From [Phialemoniopsis] sp. UDSM-2020 (Eukaryota > Ascomycota > Sordariomycetes > Thyridiales > Thyridiaceae), in contig JAEILZ010000003.1 of the NCBI GenBank assembly GCA_018873225.1, forward strand, positions 1,054,001 to 1,118,000: a DNA stretch of 64,000 nucleotides. Direction: 5' to 3'. The notes under the pieces were generated by a model. The model did not search any database. It was not told the DNA's origin and worked only from the letters and a program-made list of their open reading frames with translations. Position numbers and translations under genes: made by a program. The first letter of the stretch is position 1; every line of letters begins with the position of its first letter. Positions 23,401 to 34,800 of this stretch are shown piece by piece.

Positions 23401-25163
23401 CGCCAGAAATGCTTGATTGATCCCCTCCCCTCCCCATGCTCTGCCAAGACCGCTTGCAGGTCGACAATGGCCATTTTCTGCCAAGCCCCGAGGGTAGTGC
23501 CTGGAGCTATTGGGCGGGTAATAGAGGAGGAGGTCCAGAAAATGGTTGTCGGCGGACAGATGTCTTGGCATTGGGTTCTGGGCCTGTCATTCTCACTCCC
23601 GCCAGCACGTTTTGGGGGCTAATCAGGACGCCCGCTGGGGCGCTGATCAGCTGTGCACTATCCATGGATCCAAAAGTTGCTTGTCCCCGCTCACCCTATT
23701 TTAGCAAGGGACCGGGTCTTGTCTCACTCGAGCTCCAGATCGGGTCATTCAAGAGGAACTCATTGCTACTGTAACAGCTTTCTGTTGCTGCTGCTTGTCT
23801 CTCTTGTTCAGGGTCGGCCGAAGCACCGCTGGTGGGCATGAGAGATTTAATAATAATCATTCTCCGGGTGTCTTCAGCGGCACGCCGGCACGCCTACACG
23901 CGCGCCGCCACCACATTGAGACAAGACACACAAGACAGGACAGGCCCATGCTTGCTTGGTATGTTCTTGCCTTTCTTTGTAAAAGTTTCGAACGGAACCA
24001 GGAAAAGACCAGTGAGAAAAGTGCACCACTGCACCCCAGGGCCTTGACCGAACGCTGGCAATCGAGGCACGCGCCAGTGTATTAGTGGCCTTGTTGGAAC
24101 ACGGACGGTCGATTTAGTATCCGGGACAAGCGTCGCAGCATCGCAGTAGTCCCGGCCCTTGAGTCTGGTAGTGTTTCCACTTCACGACACGGTTGTCGGT
24201 GGAGGTGTGTGGATTGGGAAAAAGAGTTGGTGGTGGTGGTGGGCTCCCCGTCTAAATCCACTCTTCTCTTGTTCGGTCGGTCCCCTTGTTCGATGCTGCT
24301 GGATCTATTGAAGTCCCCCCAGCCTGGTACTCTAGGTACCATCCGGCAGATCACTCTCTCAATCCGTGCAAAAAGGCGCACCACACACACTTGTTCGTAA
24401 AGTAGGTACTCCTCTTTTGCTCGTGCCTCGAAGGAGAGACGGGGTCTAGAGCAGTCTGATATAATACCTCGAGCTTGCGGCGTCGACCCCCCCGTTAGCT
24501 GAAAGCTGAGCTTCTTTCCGGTTTTCTGTTTTGTCTCTCGTGTCGAATATAACCACCACTTACACCCGCCACCTGTGGTGTTCGTCTCCCCTTCACCACA
24601 TCGTATTACTCCAAGCCACCTTCGATCGAAAGGGACCCGCGTGGTTTACCTATTTACCTCTTGTCGATTAAGTTTTTGGGTGCTTGTGCAACAACCACTC
24701 AAGCCTCCCGAGGAACGAAACTCAAACGGCAATTTCCACTTGTCGGTTGTTGGGACCTATAAATCATAAAATATTCTCGGCCGTCCAAGGGCGCAGTCAG
24801 CATTCCATTTCGCCGGCTTTATACACTTTTATACCTGTTTATAAGCCTTCCGGCCCCCAATTCTGGCAAGCCGGATCCCATTTCAACCCTGCAGCAGAAC
24901 GCCTTATATTATCTCCCGCCCTGTTCGACCTGCAACACCTGGAAAACCCGAGTAGGGGTCGGTCACCCAGATCGGCCAGAATAGATTAAATTCCCGGCAT
25001 CTCGTGCAGGACCCTTTCAAGGGAAGAGGGGGAAATTTATTCTTCTCACGTTGTTCCTTTCGACCTTTCTTCAGCAAGCCCGTTTGTTTGGTCGTTGGAG
25101 GGTAGAGACTTTCCCCTTGACAACTTTTCAGAGACGTCAACGGCGGAGCTTTTTGACAAAAAG
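20465..25163. other. 4.7-kb gene-poor region
   Basis: No gene could be supported. The most notable part is 21295-22222, where a 260-codon frame on minus and a 213-codon frame on plus overlap; neither has biased codon use or a known motif. A perfect TACGGAGTA lies at 23079-23087. The last 600 bases before 25164 contain CT-rich tracts and probably hold the 5' UTR and promoter of the next gene. The GPI2 promoter should lie just above 20464. Confidence 0.45.
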
Positions 25164-25934
25164 ATGCGGTTCAACATTGCGCTCGCCGTATCAGGCCTGG
25201 CCTGCGTGGCCCTGGGCGCACCGATCTTCGCGGTGGAGAGCGGCGACGTCGCACAGGCGCCGCCGCCGAGGAAAAGCAGCCTGGGCGCGCACCCGCCCGC
25301 GCCCGTCAGGCCGGGCCAGGACGCCATCATCGAGCACGCGGAGCTCGCCGACGACATCTTCATCGACAACCGGCCGGTGCGCCCGTCGCACACGGACGAC
25401 CCGTCCGAGGTCCTGGCCGCCGACAGGCCCGTGGCCACGTCGTACCTCATGTCCCTGACGGGCCACAGGTACTCCAAGCAGAGGCGGCCGCAGGTAAAGG
25501 AGTCCGAGGGCGACGACCTCTTTGTCATTGTCGAGGCGGCCGACATCCCCGAGGACGCGCTCGACGCGTACCGGCACTCGAGCATCGCCCAGATGGAGAC
25601 GGGCTTCCGGCAGCAGGTCGTCGAGCACCTGAGCACAGTCCCGTGCTACCAGCGGACTCGCCAGCGCAACGACATGATCGTCATCGGTTCTGTGATTCTG
25701 TTTGTTATTGTCATCCTCTTGGTGGAGACTTGGGATGCCATGCGTGAAAGGTTAGTAATTTACCAAGAACCCCATTGTCGAAGCGAGAAATGGGTAGCTA
25801 ACAGTTCTCACAGCGGGAGATGCATCTTTGGCAGCCGCCAGGGACAGATCCGACTGGAAGCCGAGGACTCGGCCGTCACCGAGAAGCGCGCCCTCTCAAT
25901 AAAAGCCTCGTCAACTCTCGAATCGGCGCAATAA
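25164..25934 (+). CDS. Small signal-peptide, single-TM protein of unknown function
   Basis: I do not recognise this protein. The start at 25164 was chosen because it opens a clear signal peptide (MRFNIALAVSGLACVALGAP, cleavage near 20); an in-frame ATG-less extension upstream adds nothing recognisable. A Pro-rich and acidic lumenal part (about 25-165) is followed by one hydrophobic helix (171-189) and a short cytosolic tail, giving type I topology. A GTTAGT..CAG intron (25751-25813, 63 nt, CTAAC branch) interrupts the tail. It is a multiple of three and has no stop, so splicing gives 235 aa and retention 256 aa. It could act at the cell surface or in the secretory pathway, but nothing shows which. 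Confidence 0.75.
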   Translation: MRFNIALAVSGLACVALGAPIFAVESGDVAQAPPPRKSSLGAHPPAPVRPGQDAIIEHAELADDIFIDNRPVRPSHTDDPSEVLAADRPVATSYLMSLTGHRYSKQRRPQVKESEGDDLFVIVEAADIPEDALDAYRHSSIAQMETGFRQQVVEHLSTVPCYQRTRQRNDMIVIGSVILFVIVILLVETWDAMRERLVIYQEPHCRSEKWVANSSHSGRCIFGSRQGQIRLEAEDSAVTEKRALSIKASSTLESAQ

Positions 25935-27320
25935 CACACGTTGCAACCCCCCCTCGAGATGTTGTACGATTGGAGAGGCGACTTGCTTTTGGAGTAATAT
26001 CCGCATCGGAACGGCGTTTTGGGTTTTTGGAAAGTCGGGAAACGACAAGCGACTTTGAGATTTATTTGTGTGCACCGTGTGTATGTCGACCGGAGAGTGC
26101 CGAGCCATCAAAGGCCGCCAGAAGAGCGAATTCGATGTTGACTGCTTGTTCGAGTTCGAGATGTGTAGGCAATCTTCACAAAAAACCAGCTGAATCAAAT
26201 ACAATTGCACCGCTTCTCTGATCGGGAGAAGGAGAGTCATACAACCAAAGCTCGGGTATTTTGCGTGACGCAGGTCGGTGAGATGTATGAACGAAGTCGG
26301 TATCAATCAGCAAGCTCCATCAGCACCTAGGACTAGGCCAGGGTTGAGCAAGAGGCCGAGTTCTATCTCGAAACATCGTAACAAGTGATAAAGAGGACAG
26401 CCCTGATTCTCGGCATTGCACCCGAAAAAGCGAGCGAGGCAATCGAACAGCACTTATCAAGACAAGTCTACTGTAGACCTGGGCAAAGTATAATGAAAAC
26501 TCATCGCACTCACACAAGGCCGTCACGTCATGGCTGCTCGTCATAACGTCTGCGAAAGCTCGGCAGCACAGCAAGCTATCTAGCTAATATGTGCTACAGC
26601 TGCACGTCAGTCCCGTGTTGCATAACCACGGTCTCGTGCTAAGATTCCCATGAGCGAGCAAGCGGCCTGCCCGAACAACCACCCCACATTGGCAAGGGAA
26701 ACTGCCCCGCAACCTTGCGGTAAGTTAAGTGACGATGCAGGGCCGAGCTCCGTCATGACGTCCCGTAGCTTGGCTTCTCCGGAGTGGCCGTCATGCACTC
26801 GGCGGCCGGCAGAGCACCGGGCCAGCTCGAGATTGGGCAAAGCTCCCAGCTGCGCCTCGATTGGCTGCTGTGCGCAGCCTCGACCGTCCTGCAGCAACCG
26901 GGTCCTGCGAATCACGGTACTGCGACCGGAGAGGGAGAGGGATCAGCAATGAGAGAGAGGGGCGGGGCTTTTTCGTTTCATCACACCCTATGCAGGGCCG
27001 CCCACCCTAGTCACTAACCACGTTCAGCTCTCTGCAGCTCTCCATTCCTGCCACTACTAAAGCCCGAGCAAAAGGTCTTTCCGGTGCAAGGACAAGGCTC
27101 TCTCTCTTCTTCTCTCATACAAGACCCAATTTCACGCGTAGACGTTCTTTCGCGAGTGCCCATTTGTCGAACGAGTGGCTAAAAGAGCAGACATCTCAGC
27201 CTTGACCGGCCTCACTGCTGCCCAAAACACATTGGTGGGGGAGTAGTCTCACCCATCTAGCTTTCGTTGCGCCAAGCGAGCAAGCTTCGAGAGCTTCCCC
27301 CGCGATTCGCAAACCCCACC
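25935..27320. other. Intergenic region upstream of the annexin gene
   Basis: About 1.4 kb lies between two genes on the same strand. Overlapping frames of about 100 codons near 26607-26952 run on both strands and look random. The last 300 bases (CT-rich stretches near 27100-27130) are the likely 5' UTR of the annexin gene. Confidence 0.45.
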
Positions 27321-29698
27321 ATGTCTCTCCAGGTCGACGATGGTGGCCGTCGCGGGCGCTCCCGCTCCCCCTCCGGCCGCGAGCGCGAGCGTAGTCGCAG
27401 TCGCAACCCTCCCAATGTCGTGGACGCCACGCCATACCCGGAGGAGGACATAATGGCCCCGCCGATGCCTGGCAAGTACGACTATGAGCCCCGCGAGGCC
27501 CGGTACAGCTCTTACGAGCCGCCTCCGCGGTCTCCCGTCGACGACTCGTCCTCTTACCGCCGGTCGCGTGAGACTGTCGACGTCAAGTACAGCGACGGCA
27601 GGCGGGACAAGGAATACCGGTACGAGCGGGCGAGCGACAGCCCGCGCGACACGGGCCTGAATGAGGACCGGTTGTCTTTCCTGCCGCAGAAGTATGCGAA
27701 GAAGAGCGAGCCGGCCCGCGATGCGGACAGAGAACGCGATCGGCCCAGAGAGAAGGAACGCAGTCGAAAGGAGAGGGACGAGGAAGATCTCGCTTATGGC
27801 AATGGGCCTCCGCCTTCAAGCAGGTACTCGAGGGGTGATTCACCCCCGTCGAGCCGTTATTCGCGACAGGAGTCGCCTCCGTCGAGCAAATACTCAAGGC
27901 CCGAGCAAACCCCGTCGGGCAGGTACTCGCGAGCAGAGTCGCCGCCGAGCAAATACTCCAGACCCGAGGAGCCACCATCAAGTAGGTACTCACGACCGGA
28001 ATCGCCCCCTTCAAGCAAATACTCGAGGCCCGAGGAACCTCCCTCGAGCTACTCCTACTCCCAGCCCAAGCAGTGGGAATATGCCAAGACGGAGGAGCAC
28101 TCGGGCTATGGTCGGCAACGTGATAGTCTGGGCGTAGAGCCTCGTTCTTCAGGCCGCGCACCCAGCCCCGGTCCCGGTTCTCGTCGCGCAACGAGCCCAA
28201 ACCCAGGTGCTCGAGAGAAGCAGTACCGGACCTCGTACGGTGGCGAGGGCCGCGAGAGCGGTGCCAGTCTCGTGACTGTAGAGCCTGGATCCGGCAGCCG
28301 ACGCCGCGACAAGTCTCCCCAGCCGCCAACCGCCCGCATGTCGTCACTGTCGGTCAACACCGGACACGGCCACGGAAAGAATCTGTCACTGTCTGCCGCG
28401 CCAGGCTCGCCACTTCTCGAGTCGTACCACGGCACCTACCAGTCGATGTCACCGATGCCATCACCCATGCTTCTCCCCTCGCAAGGCGGCGGTCTCGGCG
28501 ATAGCCATGTTCTCGACGTGTCGCCCATTGGGTCCGAGGACGAGCGATCCGGCGGGAAGAAGCAACGGCGGCGTGCGCGGTTCACCGATCCCGAAGACGA
28601 TGCCTCTCGACTAGCCAAAGCGCTCAAGGGCCATGATCGCCCTGACACACAGCCGCTCATCGAGATCCTACCCGGTCTCACGCATGAGCAGCTCATGGAG
28701 CTGAGGGTCGAGTACAAGCGCCTCGTCAAGACTGGCCCAGATCGCAAGGGCGTCAACATCGCCAAGCACATCCGGGCGCGGCTCAAGGACGAGGACCCGA
28801 ACTTGATGAAGGCATGCTACGCGACGGCTCTCGGCAAATGGGAGAGTGAGGCATACTGGGCCAACTTCTGGTACCAGGGCGACAAGACTCGGCGTGAGTT
28901 GCTTATCGAGTCGCTCATGGGCCGCAGCAACGACGAGATCCGCGCCATCAAGGACGGCTTCAGCGACAAGAAGTACGATAACAGCCTGACCAAGTGCATG
29001 AAGACGGAGCTGAAGGAGGACAAGTTCAAGCGGGCGGTGCTCCTTGTGCTAGACGAACAGCGCATGGAAGACCTGGACCGGCACGGACGCCCCATGCAGC
29101 TCGACGGTTTGCTGATCGAAGATGACGCGCGGGCGCTGCGAAAGGCCGTCAAGGCGGAGAAGGGCGGCGAGTCTGCCATGATCAACATTGTCGTGCAGCG
29201 AAGCGATAGCCATCTTCGGGAGGTGCTCAAGATGTACAACGCCGACTACGGATCCAATTTTGCCCGCGACGCTCTCAAAAAGAGCGGAAACCTTGTGGTA
29301 AGTAACCAAACATCCTTGAGTGGTCTGCTCCATATGTAAAGTTGATGATGCTGATCGACATGGGCTGCCAGGGCGAACTTTTGGCGCACATCCTCAACGG
29401 CGTCATCAACAAACCCGTTCGAGACGCGCTGCTGCTGCATCACGCCGTGACGGCCTCCAAGCGCGACGAGCTGCGCCGGGAGCTGCTGATCTCGCGGCTG
29501 ATCCGTTTCCACTGGGACGGGCATCACATGGCTGCCATCAAGGCCGCTTACCGCGACCGGTATGGCAAGGACCTGCAGGAGGCGGTTCGGGACGCGACGA
29601 GCGGCTCGGGATGGGGCGAGTTCTGCCGAGAGCTTTGCATAACACGCATGCCCGACGACGTGCGGAGGGTCGAGAGAATCTCATCATCGAGACGTTGA
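27321..29698 (+). CDS. Divergent fungal annexin with a long RS/Tyr-rich N-terminal extension
   Basis: Two exons, 27321-29297 and 29372-29698, give 767 aa. Residues 1-425 are low-complexity: an SR-type stretch (GRRGRSRSPSGRERERSRSR), then about eight tandem copies of a 10-11 residue unit close to PPSSRYSRPES (about 165-250), then a Pro/Ser/Gly region. Residues 425-767 form the annexin core, for example LIEILPGLTHEQLMELRVEY, LLIESLMGRSNDEIRAIKDG and, in exon 2, HAVTASKRDELRRELLISRL. The usual type II calcium loop (G-x-G-T) is not visible in these repeats, so calcium-dependent membrane binding is doubtful. The layout resembles the divergent ANXC4 class described in aspergilli; that link is from memory. 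The stop at 29698 is the simplest model, but a further splice from about 29660 to 29740 cannot be excluded. Confidence 0.9.
27814..28070 (+). repeat. Degenerate tandem repeat encoding PPSSRYSRPES units
   Basis: About eight units of 30-33 bases lie end to end inside the annexin extension. At the protein level each unit is a variant of PPSS(R/K)YSRPE(S/E). Unit length differs by whole codons only, so the reading frame is preserved across the array. Confidence 0.8.
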
Positions 29699-30444
29699 AA
29701 GTAACACGTGCGAAAAGTGGACGACTTTTTCTTTTTCTGTCCAGGAACACCTCAAGGAGCTGGTCATGATTGAATTCTGTCGCCAACAGGTGGTTTTTTC
29801 TTCTTTTTTTGGAACATGTGTTTACTTGCTTGTCGGAACACGGCCTCGGCTGGCCTGGTCAGGAAAATCAAAAGAAGGGCAGGGTCGAATAAAGCAGCAA
29901 GGTTTTCATATGTTGGTTTGGGGTGGCTCATTTTGGGGCTGGATAATGACAATGACCTTGACAGATTGTGATACCATGAAGAAAGTCTGGTTGGTTTTGA
30001 TGGGATTAGCAGCAGCGGAAGGAACGACCTTATAAACGCAATGATAATCATCTTTTGGGAAAGAGGCACTCGCCTTCTGCACTACACTCGTGCCTTCCGT
30101 TGCCCATGATCAGGTCACTCACTCACATGCTGCAGATTTCAAGAACAGTGATATTAACAAAAGGCACTGATTAATGGTGATCTACGTAGTATGTAGGTCC
30201 GTATGGATTATAAACCAACACGATCTCGGTCCACCTTGACTCTCAATGACCTCAGCCCATAGCACACGGGCGCCTACTTAGGTGTCCGAGTGTGCTAATA
30301 ACAGCTGTAAGTAAACTCCAGAATCCCCTGAACAATTCCATCATCAACCTTCCCCAAGTCTGAATCCTGCTCGTCCATATCAAATCATCCGTTCTGCTAG
30401 ACAAGCCTAGTCCCAATACCCAGTGCCCCTGTCCTTCCAGAAGC
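29699..30444. other. Convergent 3' flanks, no supported gene
   Basis: The annexin gene ends upstream and the next gene ends on the opposite strand at 30445. T-rich stretches (about 29790-29815) suit a 3' UTR. Nothing else could be supported. Confidence 0.5.
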
Positions 30445-31813
30445 CTACTCAGAATCAAGCTCCACCACAGAGCTCGCAGCTTCCTTCTCATTGTATCTGT
30501 TCACATCACGAACAACCCCCTCCTTGATAACAAGCCAGTCCCTGAACAGACGGTCGTACAGGATGTCCTTAGCAACCTGCGGGTGACTGACGACGCCGGG
30601 GTACTTGGCGACCTTGGCGGCCAGGCGCTGGATAAAGGCCATGGCGCACCACTTGTCGGCCCGCGTGTAGCCCGAGTCCCTGAGCTCGACGAGGAGGACG
30701 GTGGCCGGCGCCGGGTACGCGCGGCCGCGCTCCCGCTTCATCTGGAAGTCGAAGCCGAGCGTCTTGGTGAGTTCAGCCCAGAGGCCCTCCTGGCAGTAGT
30801 GGCGAGGCGCGTTGGCTCCGCGGGGCCAGGGGATCTCGCCGGCAGAGTGCTTGTCATAGATAGGGGTCTGGCCGAAGTGACGGGTCCAGCGGCATGCTTC
30901 GACGTCTGAAGCATCACGAGCATCCTCGTAAAGCCTTGGGTGTTTCTTGCAAGATCGGCAAGCGGCTGCGGGTGGGCATCGGTGGACCTTGAAGCCCCTG
31001 GCGTCGAGCTTGCAGCTAAAGGGAACTACGAAAGTCGCTTTGTTGAACCTAGGGACAGCCTTGGCCACACGGTTCTGACGTGATGATCGGTGTCTGTGAC
31101 GTAGCTCAGCTCGGCCCCTATGACGTCTGATGTTGCTTGCCGGCGGGCTAGCCATCTGCTGAACCGCAGCTGGAGGTGTTCTGATAGCTTCCGGTGATGG
31201 CTGAGGAACTACTTCTGCTCGCCCAGCAACGGCTGCTTGACGTCTATCGGGTGTCACTGGCGGTGAACCCAGGAGACTCGGCTCAGGCATCGGCATGGGC
31301 CTAGCCGCCTCCGACTGAGAGCCCTGCGGTGTAGGCAGCTGAGCAATCTGAGCTCCATTGCTGTCAGGCTCGATAGCCTCGAGAACACTGGCGAGCGTGC
31401 TGTGCTGAGAGATCTGGAATCCCATAGAGAAATCGAGACCCTCGTGAGCGGCGCCATCGGGCATACTCTGTAACGGCTCTTGGCGCTGGTAGATACAGGA
31501 CGCGCCCGGGACTGGAGAGCCAAGAGTCAGTTGCCAAAATTCTGAGTTGATTCAGGAATTTGAGATGTGGCTTACCAAGTTTATTCCAGAGTCTGACAGC
31601 CACAGCCCATTTGACGTGCTCCATGCTCCGGTTGAGGCCTTGGAGCTCCTGAGTGGTGTAGGCTAGGAGCATCTCATCTTGGAGAGCAATTTTGATCTCA
31701 TTCAGAATCGATGCTCTGATGTGATCGTGAGGTGTATTGGGGCTAGTGATCTCCAGCTTCTTGGAGAGGAAGTCGACAGCAAAGCGGAAATTGAAGAATG
31801 GTGAACCGGCCAT
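30445..31813 (-). CDS. Hypothetical two-exon protein, family not recognised
   Basis: Exons 31813-31576 and 31511-30445 join across a 64-nt intron (GTAAGC..CAG) in frame and give 434 aa. I do not recognise the family. The first 80 residues (MAGSPFFNFRFAVDFLSKKL...) look helical and folded. Residues about 80-200 are rich in Pro, Gln and Ala and probably disordered, with basic clusters (RRHRGRAELRHRHRSSRQNR). The C-terminal 220 residues look folded again: a Cys-containing stretch (FKVHRCPPAAACRSCKKHP) that might bind metal, then hydrophobic and charged segments ending EKEAASSVVELDSE. There is no signal peptide or membrane segment. Arg-rich DNA- or RNA-binding is possible, but this is a guess. 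The absence of stops through 355 codons of exon 2 and the exact phase match support a real gene. Confidence 0.72.
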
Positions 31814-34800
31814 GTTGAATTGCTTGCTGCGGATGGTCGATAACGAGGGGGAGGATGACCGAATAGGTTTTAGTAAAGAGTACAGCAATATCGCCTTTTC
31901 GCGAGAAACTCTTGCTTGACCGAGTATTGGGGATGAGACAATGAGGCTAAGATGGAGGATCGTTTCGAGAAGAGATGCTGAATGGTCCTCAAGTTGTCCC
32001 TGCTTGAACTTTTGCTGCAGACAGAGAGGAGAAAATTTGCAGAGATGAAAAAAAAAGAGGTTGAGAAGCGCAATTGTGAACATAGAAAGAGACAATTAAT
32101 TGTGTGAAGAGCACTCTGGTGGCCAACGTCAAGTGAGAACGAGTTGATATCGGGGTGACTTGACACTCATCGCACCCTCACTTTCCCAATCCGAATGGAG
32201 GAGAGTAGTACGAAACAAGGGTATCTACAGGCTGAGACTCAGTTCGCTTTCTGGCAAGTTTCACGATACGGTGAGGACGCAGCGTTGAGCAAAGGTACGC
32301 GGCATGCTGCTCCTGTGCCCCTGGAAAACAGTCGATCACCTTTACTCAGTTTAAGTTAACTCAGTTTGATCCCAACTGCGTAGTGAAAATGAAAGCATGG
32401 ACTCAGACTTAACAATGAGAGATACCAGTCTCATAATCGCCTATGGCGCTCCAGAGAAGCTTAAACTTTCCAAGTCTGGGACTTTGATGCCGAGTGATCG
32501 GAGCCTCGTCATTCTCGCAAGTCTTCATACAGGTCCAGCAATTACTCTCTTACGTGCAACAGACTACCACATTGACCAGTCAAGATGAACAGTAGGTTCG
32601 AACACACGTCAGATGTACACAAGGAGTCGAGAATTACGTAGTGAATCAGAGCTCGTTGTGATGACCAAATACTGTTGTCAAGCTACTCCAATACGTGCCT
32701 ACAGAGACCCCAACAATTCAGACGCACTTCCCACCGTAACTCATAGACGAATCAGAGCTCTGGTACACAAGTGAGAGATTTGTATGCTTATTCATCCACT
32801 AGGATCTCTTGTATAATAATCTGTTCCAAGGTTCAACCAGCAACACTAGCAACGCACAGTAATACTCACCGTGTTCGACCTGAGGTCAAGAATCGCTTCG
32901 TGCGTATTTCCTATTCGGGAATACAATATCCAACCAAGGTAAAAACCCCGTGGGGTCGCCTCGTGGTGCAGCCAAGGTAAACGCCGACTAACACCGTCCT
33001 CCCCCCTTAGTCCGAGCCTCAACTTTACCCTGACTTGGCTTCAGCGTCAGATCGTGCAGCCACAAGGACCCAAGGAGCTGGGTCTTGGCATATACCCCTT
33101 TCGATATAGGGCCCGTATCGTCGGTGTCGATCGTCAATGGCCTCGAGCGCTTGCTGATCCGGAGATGTACGGTGGAGTGATGTTGGTCGCTCTCCTTCGA
33201 CCTGTATGCGCTTGTTGATGCCCGTCCAGAAGCAATAACACCAAGCCCTGGTGAGAATAGCCGATGCAGCCAGCCTAGCTTGATTCCTACACTGTAGCCC
33301 TCATTGTGATGAGCATAATTGATCCCTCAAGTCAGATCTTGACACTCAGGGGCCGGAGACGGTGATATCGACACAGTTGCAATCCCGCACAACGTTATGT
33401 CCGACCGAGATCCTTCGCGTAAGCCTGGCCCCCGCGCGCTGCAGCTCCTCGCCCGTCCGCGGGCAGACACTTGTCCCCCAGCTCCGGATTTTAGGCCGCT
33501 GACAAAATCCGCCCCCGGTCCGTCGTCCTCTTTGGTCCTCTTTGCCTGATGATATGCAGTAATGCTGTCGACGCGGAAGAGGTTAGGGCAACGCAGCGCC
33601 CGCTCTCGTCCGAAGACCGCGTGATTCGCATCAGGCACAAGTGGCTTCGGCTTTCGAGAAACCCCCCTCGGTTTCTGCAAAGCTCATGCGAGGCAAGAGA
33701 CGAGCGGCAGAGCGTCTGCTCCAATCGCAGCAGAGAGTTTCCGAGCGCGAGATGCAACACCGCCAACAGGAGGACGTACCATAATGCTGTTGCGGACTTC
33801 CACAGGGTGTGAATGTAGCGATCAGGAACCTCACCTCGCCACGACCCCCTTTCCCCAGATCCAGGCGCCCAGGCATCACCTGCAGGGCTGGGCAAAGGTA
33901 GGTAGAACCGACTCGCACAGCACAAAACGTACGACCCGAAGAAGGTGAAAGAGCGTATTAGCCAAGCAACCCCTACTCCGTAGTGAGCGACGCGGTTTTA
34001 CTCAAGGAGGCTCTTGGCCGTAGCACAACAGCACTGCTGCGCCCGCCTCGCACACACGTGGGGGAACGAGTACGCTCCGCATTTGCCAATACAGACGGCG
34101 GCAGGTCTTAAACCCCAAGGGCCTATGTACATGCCTCTAGCGGGCGCGAGCTCAACATGAAGCCACTCAGACGTATTACGCGTTCACCCTGTGGCTGTGT
34201 TCTTGTATGCAACACTCGCTCTCGCTCTCGGCTGCAGCCAAGTGGTTGGACGAGACATGGGGGGAGGAGGAGTACCGCGCAGTACCTCCTTCAACCCCGG
34301 CTTGGAATTGACAGCTAAGCAGGAGCAGGAGCTATTCAATTTTCCTTGCCCAGTAGGGCTTGGGCTGTAGTCGTCATGTCATAAACAAAAAAGGATCAGC
34401 ACCTCTAAAAAATACTGACTGCCCTAATCATTACACATGTTATACGGAGTATAGCCAGAACGAAAGCAAAATGCGGAGCAGGAGGAAGCCCGCCCAATTT
34501 CGGCCGTGTTCGGGCCCGCCCCTCACCGTATCTCACCACCGTTTTCCTGCTTGTAAGTGGCCGAAGCGGAGATTCGGGCACTTTTGAAGATCCAAGTGCT
34601 TCCTTTCGGAGGCGAAGCGGCGACCAGTCCAACTCCTTCGCACTCACGAGCAAACGCACAACAAACCACACAAAAGTTGCCCTGTTTCGAGATAATCAGT
34701 CGCGACACATGAGTCTTGTTTGATGAACCCTGTTACATCGCCCGATCCCTCGTCATCAATTGACGTCTGTAACGGGGTCATCAATCAGGAGCAGCCTATG

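Noticed and set aside
29699..29790. Extra 3' exon for the annexin gene (EHLKELVMIEFC region after a CAG at about 29740)
   Set aside because: All frames stop soon, and the donor choices are weak; the stop at 29698 needs no extra assumption.
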